From the NCBI RefSeq assembly GCF_003762835.1, contig NZ_RJWA01000005.1, positions 186,001 through 250,000 of the forward strand: a stretch of 64,000 bases of DNA, written 5' to 3'. This document shows positions 1 through 10,478 of this stretch, in pieces. The notes below the pieces were generated by a model that ran no database searches, was not told the DNA's origin, and saw nothing but the letters and a program-made list of their open reading frames with translations. Position 1 is the stretch's first letter; each line of letters begins with the position of its first letter. Made by a program: the position numbers and the translations under genes. This DNA comes from Micromonospora sp. HM5-17 (GTDB lineage Bacteria > Actinomycetota > Actinomycetes > Mycobacteriales > Micromonosporaceae).

Positions 1-54
1 GCGGACCGCCTGGCCGTTCGCGACGTCGACGGCGGGGAGCAGGGTGAGGCTCAA
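1..54 (-). CDS. priA: Phosphoribosyl isomerase HisA/PriA, N-terminal fragment
   Basis: Only the first 18 codons lie in the window; the gene runs off the left edge. They read MSLTLLPAVDVANGQAVR, the characteristic N-terminus of the actinobacterial HisA/PriA barrel, with the catalytic-region Asp in PAVDV. In Actinobacteria this enzyme isomerises ProFAR in histidine synthesis and often also phosphoribosylanthranilate in tryptophan synthesis. The start is TTG at 54, supported by a GAGGAG ribosome binding site about six bases upstream. It follows hisH and a small membrane ORF, as expected for a his operon. Family is clear; dual activity cannot be judged from a fragment. Confidence 0.9.
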   Translation of the reverse strand, partial: MSLTLLPAVDVANGQAVR

Positions 55-87
55 CGTGATCTCCTCGAAGAGTCGGGCGGAGGATGG

Positions 88-414
88 TCAGGTACGCCGG
101 CCCAGGGCGATCACCACGACGGCCGGCAACGCCAGCAGCACCAGGACGATCAGGCCCAGCCGCAGCGCCAGGTCGTCGACGAGCAGCCAGATACCACCCA
201 GGGCGACCAGGGAGAGGACGGCCACCCCGGCCCGCTCGCCCCGGCTGCGCCGCGGAAAGATCCGCCCCGTACGCCGGTCCGGAAGCCGGGGCGTGAGGCG
301 GCGCAGCAGGGCCCGGCGACGCTGGCGCCGCGCCACGGCCCGGGCCCGCGCCGCCCGGGCCCGCTCGGCCTCGGCGAGCCGGGCGGCCCGCCGCCGGGCC
401 CGTTCCCGGCTCAT
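88..414 (-). CDS. Small membrane protein between hisH and hisA
   Basis: A 108-residue protein with a strongly Arg/Ala-rich basic N-terminal half (residues 1-60) followed by two hydrophobic segments at about 64-80 and 86-103, separated by only a few residues. This suggests a hairpin anchor with a cytoplasmic basic tail. The ATG at 414 has a GGGGAGG ribosome binding site. The gene lies 13 bases after hisH and 33 bases before hisA, so it is probably cotranscribed with the his genes, though nothing ties it to histidine synthesis. I recognise no named family. The composition could suit nucleic-acid or phospholipid contact, but that is speculation. Confidence 0.7.
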   Translation of the reverse strand: MSRERARRRAARLAEAERARAARARAVARRQRRRALLRRLTPRLPDRRTGRIFPRRSRGERAGVAVLSLVALGGIWLLVDDLALRLGLIVLVLLALPAVVVIALGRRT

Positions 415-431
415 CGTCGGCCTCCCCTCAC
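411..431 (-). other. Six-codon bridging ORF between hisH and the next gene
   Basis: GTG at 431 overlaps the hisH stop (GTGA). Six sense codons (MRGGRR) follow, and the TGA overlaps the ATG of the 108-residue membrane protein (ATGA). The same geometry recurs at several other junctions in this window. It contains the downstream ribosome binding site, so it may be accidental here. Confidence 0.3.
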
Positions 432-1054
432 AGCGTCGCCAGCCAGTTGGTCAGCAGCAGCCGGCCGGTGTCGGCCGACTTCTCCGGGTGGAACTGGGTC
501 GCCGACAGCGGCCCGCGCTCCACCGCCGCCACGAACCGCGACCCGTGCTCGGCCGTGGCCGCCAGCGCACCGGCCGACGCCAACGCGGTCAGGTCGGTGG
601 CGGCGTAGGAGTGGACGAAGTAGAACCGCGAGCCGGCCGGCAGGCCGGCGAAGAGGGTCGAGCCGGCCGGCGCGTCGACGCTGTTCCAGCCCATGTGCGG
701 CACCCGCCGGGCGGCCAGCCGGGTCACCCCGCCGGGCAGCAGGCCGAGCCCCTTGGTGACCACCCCGTGCTCCTCGCCGTACTCGAAGAGCACCTGCATG
801 CCGACGCAGATGCCGAGCACCGGACGGCCGGCGGCGACCCGCTCGGCGATGACCGGACCGGCCTTCAGCGCCTCGATCCCGGCCATGCAGGCGGCGAAGG
901 CACCGACCCCGGGGACCACCAGCCCGTCCGCCGCCGCCGCCGCGGCGAGGTCGTCGGTGACCGTCACCTCGGCGCCGGCCCGGGCCACCGCCCGCTGGGC
1001 CGAGCGCAGGTTGCCCGAGCCGTAGTCGAGCACCACCACCCTCGGCGCGGTCAT
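428..1054 (-). CDS. hisH: Imidazole glycerol phosphate synthase glutaminase subunit HisH
   Basis: A 208-residue class I glutamine amidotransferase that supplies ammonia to HisF for making IGP and AICAR. The N-terminus VVVLDYGSGNLRS is the HisH signature. The nucleophile Cys is in GICVGMQVLFE, and the His/Glu of the triad lie in the C-terminal QFHPEKS. ATG 1054 is chosen because the family N-terminus begins there and because the preceding small ORF ends in TGATG sharing this start. The reading frame continues upstream but is not HisH-like. It lies in the minus-strand his operon; hisF is not seen in the window. Confidence 0.96.
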   Translation of the reverse strand: MTAPRVVVLDYGSGNLRSAQRAVARAGAEVTVTDDLAAAAAADGLVVPGVGAFAACMAGIEALKAGPVIAERVAAGRPVLGICVGMQVLFEYGEEHGVVTKGLGLLPGGVTRLAARRVPHMGWNSVDAPAGSTLFAGLPAGSRFYFVHSYAATDLTALASAGALAATAEHGSRFVAAVERGPLSATQFHPEKSADTGRLLLTNWLATL

Positions 1055-1224
1055 CAGGAGTCCCCGGGAATCAGCCAGAGTACCCCGCCCGTGGTGGCGA
1101 GGACGGCGAGCAGGCCGACCAGCCAGAGCGCCCCCCGGGGCGCGCCCTGCCGGTGCAGCGACCAGGCCCCGCCGATCAGCGTCCCGCCGAGGGCGAACAG
1201 GGCGATCGGGAGCACCGCCTCCAT
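1054..1224 (-). CDS. 56-residue two-helix membrane protein bridging hisB and hisH
   Basis: Translation gives a 56-residue hydrophobic protein, starting MEAVLPIALFALGG, with two membrane segments at about 3-23 and 30-52 joined by the basic linker SLHRQGAPRG. Its ATG shares one base with the hisB stop (TGATG), and its own TGA shares one base with the hisH ATG, so it is coupled at both ends. The hydrophobic pattern with a basic turn suggests real coding. I know of no assigned function. It might be a membrane tether or simply a translational relay. It is easy to miss in annotation because of its size. Confidence 0.72.
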   Translation of the reverse strand: MEAVLPIALFALGGTLIGGAWSLHRQGAPRGALWLVGLLAVLATTGGVLWLIPGDS

Positions 1225-1835
1225 CAGAGCAGTCCCTTGGTGCTGGGAACGGCGCCCCCGGATCGCGGGTCGATCGACACGGCCTCGCGCAGCGCCCGGG
1301 CGACCGCCTTGAACTGCGCCTCCACCACGTGGTGCGCGTCGGGGTGGCCACCGGGGCGGGCCGCCCGCAGCACCGAGACGTGCAGCGTCAGCCGGGCGGT
1401 CTGGCCGAACGACTCCCAGATGTGCCGGGTCATGCTGGTCGGATAGACCGGACCGATGTACGGGGCCAGCGGCGGTTCGTCGTGCACCACGTACGGCCGC
1501 CCGGACAGGTCGACGGCGGCCTGCACCAGCACCTCGTCCATCGGAATCGTCGCCGAGCCGTACCGCCGGATGCCGGCCTTGTCCCCGAGCGCCTGGTCGA
1601 ACGCGGTGCCGAGGGCGAGCGCGGTGTCCTCGATGGTGTGATGGGCGTCGATCTCCAGGTCGCCGACGGTCTGCACGGTCAGGTCGAAACCCCCGTGCCG
1701 GGCGATCTGGTGCAGCATGTGGTCATAGAACCCGACCCCGGTGGCGATCTCGGCGTTGCCGGAGCCGTCGAGGTCGAGTTCGACCAAGACCTTGGTCTCG
1801 GCCGTGGTCCGCTCGACCCGGGCGGTTCTGCTCAC
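1224..1835 (-). CDS. hisB: Imidazoleglycerol-phosphate dehydratase HisB
   Basis: A 203-residue monofunctional IGPD that dehydrates imidazoleglycerol phosphate to imidazole acetol phosphate. Both metal-binding His-rich motifs are present: HHTIEDTALALG near residue 65 and DAHHVVEAQFKA near 167, along with GVGFYDHML near 34. The length is usual for the stand-alone enzyme; the phosphatase domain of the enteric fusion is absent. The start is GTG at 1835, with AAAGG about 8-10 bases upstream. Its TGA shares a base with the next small ORF. It sits between hisC and hisH in the his operon. Confidence 0.96.
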   Translation of the reverse strand: MSRTARVERTTAETKVLVELDLDGSGNAEIATGVGFYDHMLHQIARHGGFDLTVQTVGDLEIDAHHTIEDTALALGTAFDQALGDKAGIRRYGSATIPMDEVLVQAAVDLSGRPYVVHDEPPLAPYIGPVYPTSMTRHIWESFGQTARLTLHVSVLRAARPGGHPDAHHVVEAQFKAVARALREAVSIDPRSGGAVPSTKGLL

Positions 1836-1895
1836 GGTAGGACCTTTCGTTGGGGAGGGCGCAGGTTCAGCATGCCAGGGCGGGCCGGGTCGGCA

Positions 1896-3059
1896 TCACC
1901 CGGGACCGGGCCCGACCGACCGGTCGGCGGGCGCACCACCAGCGGTTACGGCCGGACCGGCAGACGCGGCCGGGCCGGCGCCGGACGCGGCCCAGGCGTC
2001 CAGGGCGGCCAGGAAGGCGTCGGTCTCGGCCGGCGTGCCGGCGGTGACCCGCAGCCAGCCGGGCAGGCCGACGTCGCGGACCAGCACACCGCGGTCGAGC
2101 AGTGCCCGCCAGGCAACCCGCTGGTCGCCACCGACCTCGAAGAGCACGAAGTTCGCGTCGCTGTCGGCCACCCTCCAGCCCCGGGCCCGCAGCGTCGCCA
2201 CGATCCGGTCCCGCTGTTCCACGATCGCCGCGACGGTGCCGAGCAGGGTGTCGCGGTGGGCCAGCGCCGCCCGGGCCGCGACCTGGGTCAGCGCCGAGAG
2301 GTGGTACGGCAGCCGGACCAACTGCACCGCATCCACCACGGCCGGGTCGGCGGCGAGGTAGCCGAGGCGCCCGCCGGCGAAGCCGAACGCCTTGCTCATC
2401 GTCCGGGTCACCACCAGCCGGGGATGGTCGGGGAGCAGGGCCAGCGCGGTGGGCGTACCGGGGCGGGCGAACTCGGCGTACGCCTCGTCCACCACCACCA
2501 TCCCGGGAGCCTCGGCCAGCACCGCGGCGAGCACCGCCGGGTCCAGCGCCGTACCGGTCGGGTTGTTCGGTGAGCAGAGAAACACCAGGTCGGGACGGTA
2601 CTCCCGGACCTGCGCCACGGCGTGCTCGACGGTCAGGGTGAAGTCGGCGCCGCGACGACCGTCCCGCCACGCGGTGCCGGTGGCGGTGGCGAGTAGCGGA
2701 TGCATGGAGTACGCCGGGGTGAAGCCGAGCGCACTCCGCCCCGGACCTCCGAAGACCTGGAGAAGCTGCTGCTGGATCTCGTTGGAGCCGTTCGCCGCCC
2801 AGACGTTGGCGACCCCCAGCCCGTGACCCAGATAGTCGGCGAGGTCGGCGCGGAGCGCCACCGCGTCCCGGTCCGGGTACCGGTTGAGGTCGCGCAGTTC
2901 GGCGGCGATCGCCTTGCCGATCGCCTCCACCACCGGCTCCGGGACCGGATAGGAGTTCTCGTTGGTGTTCAGCCGGACCGGCACGTCGAGCTGGGGCGCG
3001 CCGTACGGCGTGCGGCCCCGCAGCTCGTCCCGGATCGGCAGGTCGTCGAGGCTGGTCAC
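1896..3059 (-). CDS. hisC: Histidinol-phosphate aminotransferase HisC
   Basis: A 387-residue fold-type I PLP enzyme converting imidazole acetol phosphate to histidinol phosphate. The PLP lysine is in [17 protein letters not shown], the substrate/PLP region in CSPNNPTG, and VVDEAYAEF precedes it, all as in the family. GTG 3059 overlaps the hisD TGA (GTGA), and the protein begins [13 protein letters not shown] as HisC proteins do. The reading frame extends far upstream into hisD, but that part is not HisC. The last 30 residues are a Gly/Ala/Pro-rich tail without homology that I can see. Confidence 0.96.
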   Translation of the reverse strand: MTSLDDLPIRDELRGRTPYGAPQLDVPVRLNTNENSYPVPEPVVEAIGKAIAAELRDLNRYPDRDAVALRADLADYLGHGLGVANVWAANGSNEIQQQLLQVFGGPGRSALGFTPAYSMHPLLATATGTAWRDGRRGADFTLTVEHAVAQVREYRPDLVFLCSPNNPTGTALDPAVLAAVLAEAPGMVVVDEAYAEFARPGTPTALALLPDHPRLVVTRTMSKAFGFAGGRLGYLAADPAVVDAVQLVRLPYHLSALTQVAARAALAHRDTLLGTVAAIVEQRDRIVATLRARGWRVADSDANFVLFEVGGDQRVAWRALLDRGVLVRDVGLPGWLRVTAGTPAETDAFLAALDAWAASGAGPAASAGPAVTAGGAPADRSVGPGPG

Positions 3060-4402
3060 GCCGACGCTCCCGCGGAATCGCCGGCGGGTCGGGGCGCGAA
3101 CCGGGCCAGGACCGCCTGACCGTGCGCGGGCAGATCCTCCACCCCGGCCAGGGTCACCACGTGCGCCGCGGTCTCCCGCAGCGCCGGCTCGTCGTACTCG
3201 ACGATGTGGATGCCACGCAGGAACGACTGCACGGAGAGGCCGGAGGAGTGCCGGGCGCAGCCGCCGGTGGGGAGGACGTGGTTGGATCCGGCGCAGTAGT
3301 CGCCGAGCGACACCGGGGCGTACGGCCCGACGAAGATCGCGCCGGCGTTGCGGACCCGCATCGCCCACTCCCGGGCGTCCCGGGTCTGGATCTCCAGGTG
3401 CTCGGCGGCGTACAGATCGACGACCCGCAGCCCCGCCTCGAGATCGTCCACCAGCACCGTGCCGCTCTGCGGCCCGGAGAGGGCGGTGCTGATCCGGTCG
3501 GCGTGCTTGGTCTCCGGCACCTGCCGCCGCAGCTCCCGGTCGACCGCGTCGGCGAGCACCACCGACGGGGTGACCAGCACGCTCGCCGCGAGCGGGTCGT
3601 GCTCGGCCTGGCTGATCAGGTCGGCCGCGACGTGCACCGGGTCGGCGGTGTCGTCGGCGAGTATGGCGATCTCGGTCGGGCCGGCCTCGGCGTCGATCCC
3701 GACCACCCCGCGGAGCAACCGCTTGGCGGCGGTGACCCAGACGTTGCCCGGACCGGTGATCAGGTCGACCGGGTCGCAGCGGTCGGACCCGTCGGCGGCG
3801 GTCGCCGCGCCGTAGGCGAGCATGGCGATCGCCTGCGCCCCGCCGACCGCGTAGACCTCGTCGACGCCGAGCAGCGCGCAGGCGGCCAGGACCCGGGCGT
3901 CGGGGAGGCCGCCGTTCTCCGGCTGCGGCGGGCTCACCACCGCCAGCGACCCGACACCGGCCGTCTGGGCCGGCACCACGTTCATCACCACGGTCGACGG
4001 GTACACGGCCAGGCCGCCCGGCACGTACAGGCCGACCCGGTCGACCGGAACCCACCGCTCGGTCACGGTGCCGCCCGGAACGACCTCGGTGGTGACGTCG
4101 GCGCGGCGTTGGTCGGCGTGCACCCGACGGGCCCGGGCGATGGACTCGACCAGCGCGGCCCGCACCTCCGGCTCGAGGGCCGACTCCGCTTGGGCGATCG
4201 CCTCGGCCGGCACCCGGAACCGGTCCAGCAGGACCCCGTCGAAGCGGTGCGTCAGATCCCGGATCGCGGTGAACCCATGCTCACGGACCGCCTCGACGAT
4301 CGGGCGGACCTGCTCCGCCGCGGCGGTGACGTCAAGCTGGGCGCGGGGCAGCACCTGACGGGGGTCCCGTCCGCTGCCACGCAGGTCGATCCGGTTCAAC
4401 AC
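3056..4402 (-). CDS. hisD: Histidinol dehydrogenase HisD
   Basis: A 448-residue zinc enzyme oxidising histidinol to histidine in two NAD-dependent steps. Visible signatures are the [19 protein letters not shown] stretch, the [12 protein letters not shown] strand, the [10 protein letters not shown] catalytic region and the C-terminal [14 protein letters not shown] 4402 gives the family N-terminus (LNRIDLRGS). A TAGACT hexamer (4415-4410) ends seven bases before the GTG with no ribosome binding site between, so the his operon mRNA is probably leaderless. It is the first gene of the operon, divergent from the LON-domain gene, and overlaps hisC by four bases. Confidence 0.96.
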   Translation of the reverse strand: MLNRIDLRGSGRDPRQVLPRAQLDVTAAAEQVRPIVEAVREHGFTAIRDLTHRFDGVLLDRFRVPAEAIAQAESALEPEVRAALVESIARARRVHADQRRADVTTEVVPGGTVTERWVPVDRVGLYVPGGLAVYPSTVVMNVVPAQTAGVGSLAVVSPPQPENGGLPDARVLAACALLGVDEVYAVGGAQAIAMLAYGAATAADGSDRCDPVDLITGPGNVWVTAAKRLLRGVVGIDAEAGPTEIAILADDTADPVHVAADLISQAEHDPLAASVLVTPSVVLADAVDRELRRQVPETKHADRISTALSGPQSGTVLVDDLEAGLRVVDLYAAEHLEIQTRDAREWAMRVRNAGAIFVGPYAPVSLGDYCAGSNHVLPTGGCARHSSGLSVQSFLRGIHIVEYDEPALRETAAHVVTLAGVEDLPAHGQAVLARFAPRPAGDSAGASA

Positions 4403-4409
4403 CCTTGGG

Positions 4410-4415
4410 AGTCTA
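4410..4415 (-). promoter_or_regulatory. Putative -10 element for a leaderless his operon
   Basis: TAGACT read on the minus strand, followed by seven bases and then the hisD GTG. The TANNNT form and the distance suggest transcription starts at or next to the start codon. I see no convincing -35 hexamer. Confidence 0.5.
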
Positions 4416-4599
4416 TTCGTCGTCCCGGCCGGCCGGCCCGCTCCGTCCAGCGGGCGGGACGGTGAGCCGGACCACGGTGCCGCCGGCCGGCGCGGGGCAC
4501 ACGCCGGCCCGGGATGCCGGGATACGCGCCGGGAGCACGGCCGCGGGATGCATGGTCGGGGCCGGACGGCCGGACCGGTCGGCGGCGACCACGACCGGT

Positions 4600-4605
4600 T
4601 AGGCT
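4600..4605 (+). promoter_or_regulatory. Putative -10 element of the LON-domain gene
   Basis: TAGGCT on the plus strand, six bases before the GTG at 4612 and with no Shine-Dalgarno between, again suggesting a leaderless transcript. With the hisD element it defines a divergent promoter region at 4403-4611. Confidence 0.5.
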
Positions 4606-4611
4606 CGTCCG

Positions 4612-5373
4612 GTGGGTGTGCGGCTACCGGTATTCCCGCTCGAGACGGTGCTCTTTCCCGGCCTGGTGCTCCCGTTGCACATATTCGAGCAGCGCTATCT
4701 CGAACTGATCCGCCACCTGATCGCGCTACCCGAGGGGACGCCCCGGGAGTTCGGCGTCGTCGCGATCCGCAGCGGCGGCACGGCACCGGTCGTCGCCGGC
4801 CCGGCCGGGAACGGTCCCGGCGAGGAGGATCCGGGCGACGACGGGCCGACGAGGTCACCGGCGGGCGCCACGGCGACCCCGCCGGCCGTCGCGCTGCACG
4901 AGATCGGGTGCACGGCCGAGCTTCGCCAGGTGACCGAACTGCCGGACGGACGGCTCAACGTGGTGACGGTGGGGCGGCGTCGATTCCGGATCACCAACAT
5001 CGACCACGAAACGACGCCGTACCTCACCGCCGACGTGGAGTGGCTGCCCGAGCCGGCCGGTCAGGAACAGGACGCCGACCTGCTCGCGCCCCGGGTCCTC
5101 GCCGTCTTCCGGCAGTACCTCGCCCTCATCCGGAACGACCCGGAGGAGTCCGCCGAGCAGTTGCCGGACGACCCGACGGTGCTGTCCCACCTGGTGGCGG
5201 CCACCGCCGCGCTGACCCTGGCCGACCGGCAGCGGCTGCTGGCCACCCCGGACACCGCCGGCCGGCTCCGCGCGGAACTCCGGCTGCTCAACCGCGAGGC
5301 GGCGCTGCTTCGTCACGTCCGGGCGGTGCCGGTGCCGCTGGCGGAGCTGGCGGTGCCGCTGAGCCCCAACTGA
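4612..5373 (+). CDS. LON substrate-binding domain protein
   Basis: A 253-residue protein that starts [25 protein letters not shown], the standard N-terminal LON domain, with the family strand TVGRRRFRI near residue 122. There is no AAA or serine protease domain, so it is the stand-alone LON-substrate-binding type whose role is unknown. A low-complexity acidic insert (about residues 64-90) interrupts the beta domain. The last 86 bases overlap the convergent DUF2567 gene. Apparently monocistronic from its own promoter. Confidence 0.88.
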   Translation: MGVRLPVFPLETVLFPGLVLPLHIFEQRYLELIRHLIALPEGTPREFGVVAIRSGGTAPVVAGPAGNGPGEEDPGDDGPTRSPAGATATPPAVALHEIGCTAELRQVTELPDGRLNVVTVGRRRFRITNIDHETTPYLTADVEWLPEPAGQEQDADLLAPRVLAVFRQYLALIRNDPEESAEQLPDDPTVLSHLVAATAALTLADRQRLLATPDTAGRLRAELRLLNREAALLRHVRAVPVPLAELAVPLSPN

Positions 5374-6307
5374 CCGGGCCCGGCCCGGGTTCCGCCGGCT
5401 CGGCCTCGGGCCGCAGGCCCGGATACCGCGACCACCCGGCCAGCAGGGTGTAGACCACCGCCGCGCCAAAGGCCGGCACCAACAGGTCCTGGATGGCGGG
5501 GACGAACCCCAGCACCTCCGTGTACCGCCCACCGTGCAGGTCCGGCGGCTTGGTGAAGCTCGCCCCGGCCGGGGCGCTGTGCAGCAGGCGCTCATACCCG
5601 GACAGGCCGATCCGCCGACCCACCTGCCAGGCCAGCGTGGCGGCGCCGAGCATCCCGGCCACCACCACGACCATGCCGACCGGCCCCCGGTAGCGGCGGA
5701 GCAGCACCCAGGCCGCGACCGCGGCCAGGACTCCGAGCACGAAGCCGAGCAGGCTGAACCACCCGTCGGCGGCGATGAACTCTTCCGGCTGCGGCTCGGC
5801 GAGGACCGCCCCGTCCTCGGTCTGCAGCACCGGCACCCCGGGCGCCACCGCCGCCCAGAGCAGGCCGAACGGCAGACCCAGCAGGATCAGCACCAGCAAC
5901 GACCCGAGGTGGACGCCGAGCGCCCGCCGCCACGACGGCCGCGGCGGGGGCGTGGCCCGCCCACCGCTCGGGCCGGTTGCCCCGGGTTCGGGAACGGTGC
6001 CCGGAGACGCCGGCGGGTCAGCCGGTGCCGTATCCGACGGGCCCGGCACCGGCGGGCCGGCCGGGGGCACGGGCGTGCCCGCGGTCCGCTCCCCGCCCGC
6101 CGATCCGGCCACCGCGGCCGACGCGCCGCCGGACAGGCCCGCGGCCGGCGTGTCCCCGGACAGGTCTGCGGCCGGTGCGTCGCCCGGCGACTCGGGGGCC
6201 GGCGGCTGCGGGGCTGGCGGCTCGCCGGGGTGGGACGGCGGGGCGGATGGGACGGCGGGGCGACCCTCGTCGGGCGCTCCGCTGGCGCGAGAGATTGCCG
6301 GACTCAC
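5288..6307 (-). CDS. DUF2567-like four-helix membrane protein with Pro/Ala-rich N-terminus
   Basis: A 339-residue protein. Residues 1-125 are a low-complexity Pro/Ala/Gly/Ser tail. Four hydrophobic segments follow at about 133-158, 183-205, 212-232 and 265-290, with a conserved-looking loop VLQTEDGAVLAEPQPEEFIAAD between the first two. This matches my memory of the actinobacterial DUF2567 family, of unknown function. GTG 6307 has AGAGGATC upstream. It lies downstream of dnaE on the same strand (211-base gap) and its 3' end overlaps the convergent LON gene. Family assignment rests on topology and loop sequence only. Confidence 0.75.
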   Translation of the reverse strand: MSPAISRASGAPDEGRPAVPSAPPSHPGEPPAPQPPAPESPGDAPAADLSGDTPAAGLSGGASAAVAGSAGGERTAGTPVPPAGPPVPGPSDTAPADPPASPGTVPEPGATGPSGGRATPPPRPSWRRALGVHLGSLLVLILLGLPFGLLWAAVAPGVPVLQTEDGAVLAEPQPEEFIAADGWFSLLGFVLGVLAAVAAWVLLRRYRGPVGMVVVVAGMLGAATLAWQVGRRIGLSGYERLLHSAPAGASFTKPPDLHGGRYTEVLGFVPAIQDLLVPAFGAAVVYTLLAGWSRYPGLRPEAEPAEPGPGPVSWGSAAPPAPPAAPAPPGRDEAAPPRG

Positions 6308-6518
6308 CCGATGATCCTCTCAGGCCCGGGCCACCGCCGGCGGCCCGGCCCGGGAAGACCGCCCGCGCGGGCGGAGGTGCCCCGGGCCACCCGGCGCCCG
6401 GCCGGACCGACCCGGGACCGTCCGCGCCTCGAGGCCATCAACCCCTCCCGGCCGTGCGACGCCGACTGGTGGCCGGCACGGGCCGCCGGCCGACGGGTCG
6501 CCCGGCCCCACACCGCCG

Positions 6519-9500
6519 TCAGCCGGCGACGGCGCTCGGGCCGAGCAGAGCCTTCAGGTCAGCCATCAGGGCGGTGGTCGGGGCGACCCGCATCGGGCTG
6601 AGCCGCAGCAGCGTGGCGCGGGAGCCGTTGATGAGCTTGACGTGTACCTCGGCGGTGCCGGGGTGACTGGTCAGGACCTCACGGAGCCGCTCCACCAGGG
6701 GTGGCGTGCAGCGGGACGGCGGGAGGGCGAGGACGACCGGCTTGACCTCGTCGGCGGCGGTGATCTCCGGCAGCGACAGGTCCATCGCCATCAGCCGGGG
6801 CTGGTCGTCGCGCCGGTCGACCCGGCCCTTGACCACCACGATCGCGTCCTCGGCGATGTACTGCCCGACCAGCTCGTACGTGTTCGGGAAGAACAGCACC
6901 TCCACCGAGCCGCCGAGGTCCTCCAGCATCGCCGACGCCCAGGCCCGGCCCTGCTTGGTGATCCGGCGCTGGACCCCGGAGAGGATCCCGGCCAGCGTGA
7001 CCACCTGACCGTCCGCGACCGCGCCGTCCTCGGCGAGAGCGGCGATCGACATGTCCGCGGCGGCGGCGAGGACATGCTCGACCCCGAGAAGCGGATGGTC
7101 CGAGACGTAGAGGCCGAGCATCTCCCTTTCGAAGGTGAGCAGATCCTGCTTGTCCCACTCGTCCTCGGGAATCGGCGGGGTCACCACCATCGACCCGGCG
7201 GCCTCACCGCCCGCGGCGAAGGCGTCACCGAAGAGGTCGTACTGGCCGACCGCCTCGTTGCGCTTCTGCGCCATGAAGGAGTCGATCGCGTCGGCGTGCA
7301 CGGCGAGCAGCCCCTTGCGGCTGTGCCCGAGCGAGTCGAAGGCGCCCGCCTTGATCAGCGACTCGATGGTGCGCTTGTTGCAGACCACCGCGTCGACCTT
7401 GCGCAGGAAGTCGTAGAAGTCGGTGAACTTGCCCTTCTCCTTACGGGCCCGCCGGATCGCCTCCACCACGTTGGCACCGACGTTCCGGATGGCCCCGAGA
7501 CCGAACCGGATGTCCGCGCCGACGGCGGCGAACCGCGCGTTGGACTCGTTGACGTCCGGCGGCAGCACCTTGATGCCCATCCGCCGGCACTCGGCCAGGT
7601 AGACCGCCGACTTGTCCTTGTCGTCGCCGACGGAGGTCAGCAGCGCGCTCATGTACTCGGCCGGGTAGTTGGCCTTCAGGTACGCCGTCCAGTACGACAC
7701 CAGCCCGTAGCCGGCGGTGTGCGCCTTGTTGAAGGCGTAGTCGGAGAACGGGACGAGAATGTCCCAGAGCGTCTTGATCGCGTCGTCGGAGTAGCCCTTC
7801 TCCCGCATGCCCTGCGAGAACGGCACGAACTCCTTGTCGAGGATCTCCTTCTTCTTCTTGCCCATCGCCCGGCGCAGCAGGTCGGCCTGGCCGAGGCTGT
7901 AGCCGGCGAGCTTCTGGGCGATCGCCATCACCTGCTCCTGGTAGACGATCAGCCCGTAGGTGTCGCCCAGGATGTCGGCGAGCGGCTCGGCCAGCTCCGG
8001 GTGGATCGGCACCACCGGCTTGCGGTTGTTCTTCCGGTCGGCGTACTCGTTGTGCGCGTTGGCGCCCATCGGACCCGGCCGGTAGAGCGCGAGCACCGCG
8101 GAGATGTCCTCGAAGTTGTCCGGCGCCATCGAACGCAGCAGCGCCCGCATCGGGCCACCGTCGAGCTGGAACACCCCGAGGGTGTCGCCGCGGGCCAGCA
8201 GCTCGTAGGTGGGCTTGTCATCCAGCGGCAGCTCCTCCAGGACCAGGTTCTCGCCCCGGTTCTCCCGGATCGCCTCCAGACAGTCGTCCATCACCGTCAG
8301 GTTGCGCAGGCCCAGGAAGTCCATCTTGAGCAGACCGATGGTCTCGCAGGCGCCCATGTCCCACTGGGTGATGATGGCGCCGTCCTGCTCCCGCTTCTGG
8401 ATCGGAAGCACGTCGATCAGCGGATCGCGGGACAGGATGACGCCGGCCGCGTGCACCCCCCACTGCCGCTTCAGCCCCTCCAGGCCCTTGGCGGTGTCGA
8501 CGACCTTGCGGACCTCGGGGTCGGACTCGTAGAGCTGCCGGAACTCCGCCGCCTCCGGATAGCGTGGGTGGTTCGGGTCGAAGATGCCGCTGAGCGGGAT
8601 GTCCTTGCCCATCACCGCCGGCGGCATCGCCTTGGTGATCCGGTCACCCATCGCGAACGGGTAGCCGAGAACCCGGGCCGCGTCCTTGATGGCCGCCTTC
8701 GCCTTGATCGTGCCGTACGTGATGATCTGGGCGACCCGCTCCTCGCCGTACTTCTCCGTGGCGTAGCGGATCATGTCACCACGCCGACGCTCGTCGAAGT
8801 CCATGTCGATGTCGGGCATCGACACCCGGTCGGGATTGAGGAAGCGCTCGAAGAGCAGGCCGTGCGACATCGGGTCGAGCTCGGTGATCCCGAGGGCGTA
8901 CGCGATCAGGGCCCCGGCCGCCGAACCCCGGCCCGGACCGACCCGGATCCCCTCCCGCTTGGCGTACGCGACGAGGTCCGCGACCACCAGGAAGTAGCCG
9001 GGGAAGCCCATCTTGATGATCACGTCGAGCTCGTACTCGGCCTGCCGCCGCCGGTCCTCCGGCACCCCACCCGGGAACCGCCGCTCCAGCCCGCGCATCA
9101 CCTCCTTGCGCAGGAACGACTCCTCGGTCTCCCCCTCCGGCACCGGGAACTGCGGCATGAGCTTGCGCGGCGCGAAGATCGGCGAGTAGTCGCCGATCCG
9201 CTCGGCGATCTCCAGCGTGTTGGCGCAGGCCCCCGGCACCTCGCTGTCCCACAGCGCCCGCATCTCGGCAGGGGACTTGAGGTAGAAGTCGCGGGCGTCG
9301 AACTTGAACCGCTTCGGGTCGGCCAGGGTGGAACCCGACTGGACGCAGAGCAGCACCTCGTGGGCGTCCGCGTCCTTGGCGTACGTGTAGTGCAGGTCGT
9401 TCGTGGCCACCGGCTTGAGGTTCAGCCGCTTGCCCAGCCGCAGCAGGTCCTGCCGGACCCGGTTCTCGATGTCGAGGCCGTGGTCCATCACCTCGAGGTA

Positions 9501-10052
9501 GAAGTTCTCCGGACCGAAGATGTCCCGGAACTCCGCCGCCGAGGCGCACGCCCGCTCGAAGTCCCCGATCCGCAGCCAGGTCTGCACCTCGCCCGAGGGG
9601 CAGCCGGTGGTGGCGATGATCCCCTTGCCGTACTCGTGCAGCAGCTCGCGGTCCGCCCGCGGCTTGTAGAAGTACCCCTCCAGGCTCGACCGGGAGTTCA
9701 GCCGGAACAGGTTGCGCAGCCCGTCGGCGTCCGCGGCCAGCATGGTCATGTGGGTGTACGCCCCACCACCGGAGACGTCGTTCTCGCCACCGTCGGCCCA
9801 GCGCACCCGGGTCCGGTCCCGCCGGTCCGTCCCCGGCGTGAGATACGACTCCACCCCGATGATCGGCTTGATCCCGGCCGCGGTCGCCTGCTTGTAGAAG
9901 TCGTACGCACCGAAGAGATTGCCGTGGTCGGTCATCGCGAGCGCCGGCATGCCCAGCCGCTCGGTCTCGGCGAACAGCTCCTTGAGCCGCGCCGCTCCGT
10001 CGAGCATCGAGTACTCGGTGTGGACATGCAGGTGCACGAACGAGTCCGACAC
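6519..10052 (-). CDS. dnaE: DNA polymerase III alpha subunit
   Basis: A 1177-residue DnaE1-type C-family replicative polymerase. The N-terminal PHP domain is intact ([26 protein letters not shown]). The polymerase active-site motif [15 protein letters not shown] lies near residue 425, and the conserved [11 protein letters not shown] near 378. The C-terminal part carries the OB-fold region (about 990-1065: [18 protein letters not shown]). Length and motif order are normal, with no intein. It starts at ATG 10052. The 426-base upstream region presumably holds its promoter, but I see no strong match. It catalyses chromosomal replication with the beta clamp. Confidence 0.98.
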   Translation of the reverse strand: MSDSFVHLHVHTEYSMLDGAARLKELFAETERLGMPALAMTDHGNLFGAYDFYKQATAAGIKPIIGVESYLTPGTDRRDRTRVRWADGGENDVSGGGAYTHMTMLAADADGLRNLFRLNSRSSLEGYFYKPRADRELLHEYGKGIIATTGCPSGEVQTWLRIGDFERACASAAEFRDIFGPENFYLEVMDHGLDIENRVRQDLLRLGKRLNLKPVATNDLHYTYAKDADAHEVLLCVQSGSTLADPKRFKFDARDFYLKSPAEMRALWDSEVPGACANTLEIAERIGDYSPIFAPRKLMPQFPVPEGETEESFLRKEVMRGLERRFPGGVPEDRRRQAEYELDVIIKMGFPGYFLVVADLVAYAKREGIRVGPGRGSAAGALIAYALGITELDPMSHGLLFERFLNPDRVSMPDIDMDFDERRRGDMIRYATEKYGEERVAQIITYGTIKAKAAIKDAARVLGYPFAMGDRITKAMPPAVMGKDIPLSGIFDPNHPRYPEAAEFRQLYESDPEVRKVVDTAKGLEGLKRQWGVHAAGVILSRDPLIDVLPIQKREQDGAIITQWDMGACETIGLLKMDFLGLRNLTVMDDCLEAIRENRGENLVLEELPLDDKPTYELLARGDTLGVFQLDGGPMRALLRSMAPDNFEDISAVLALYRPGPMGANAHNEYADRKNNRKPVVPIHPELAEPLADILGDTYGLIVYQEQVMAIAQKLAGYSLGQADLLRRAMGKKKKEILDKEFVPFSQGMREKGYSDDAIKTLWDILVPFSDYAFNKAHTAGYGLVSYWTAYLKANYPAEYMSALLTSVGDDKDKSAVYLAECRRMGIKVLPPDVNESNARFAAVGADIRFGLGAIRNVGANVVEAIRRARKEKGKFTDFYDFLRKVDAVVCNKRTIESLIKAGAFDSLGHSRKGLLAVHADAIDSFMAQKRNEAVGQYDLFGDAFAAGGEAAGSMVVTPPIPEDEWDKQDLLTFEREMLGLYVSDHPLLGVEHVLAAAADMSIAALAEDGAVADGQVVTLAGILSGVQRRITKQGRAWASAMLEDLGGSVEVLFFPNTYELVGQYIAEDAIVVVKGRVDRRDDQPRLMAMDLSLPEITAADEVKPVVLALPPSRCTPPLVERLREVLTSHPGTAEVHVKLINGSRATLLRLSPMRVAPTTALMADLKALLGPSAVAG

Positions 10053-10478
10053 CCAGGGCCCCCCTTCCCCTCGCGACCACCGGTCATTTCGCGCCGGCCG
10101 GGTCGACGGTCGGACACCGTGCGCCGGCGGCCCGTCCCCCCGGCCGGGAACCTGGCGCGGCCCGCGTCACCGACGCACCAGCGTCCGCGCAGGCCACGGC
10201 CACACGGCTGCGGCGGCTGGCCGTCCCCCGACGGCGACCGCCGGCCCTCGAGCCTAGCCTGTGGATCTCCCCGCCTCTACCCGACTCGCCCTGCCGGCGT
10301 CGGCCCGGCCCCGCAGGCCCACACCGGCCGGGCGGGCGGTGTCGCCGCGGCCCGACCGCTCGCGGTGGCGTCTCCCGACCACGCCCCGCCCGCCGGCGGT
10401 GCGGCGGGTGAGCATGGTCGGCCGTCGCCGAAGCGGTCACCCGGCCCGGGCCTGCGCCTCGGTCGGCTCCGCCCGGGA
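10053..10478. other. Non-coding region upstream of dnaE
   Basis: About 430 bases between the MinD-like gene and dnaE. Open frames exist on both strands but have Arg/Pro-rich shadow composition. TAGGCT on the minus strand at 10256-10251 could be a -10 element for dnaE, about 200 bases from its start. Nothing else stands out. Confidence 0.4.

Noticed and set aside
1867-1899. Ten-codon ORF overlapping the hisC stop
   Set aside because: Ends 31 bases before hisB; counted as a negative for the bridging pattern.
10084-10440. 118-codon minus-strand ORF upstream of dnaE
   Set aside because: Arg/Gly/Pro-rich with no hydrophobic or domain pattern and no ribosome binding site; judged non-coding.
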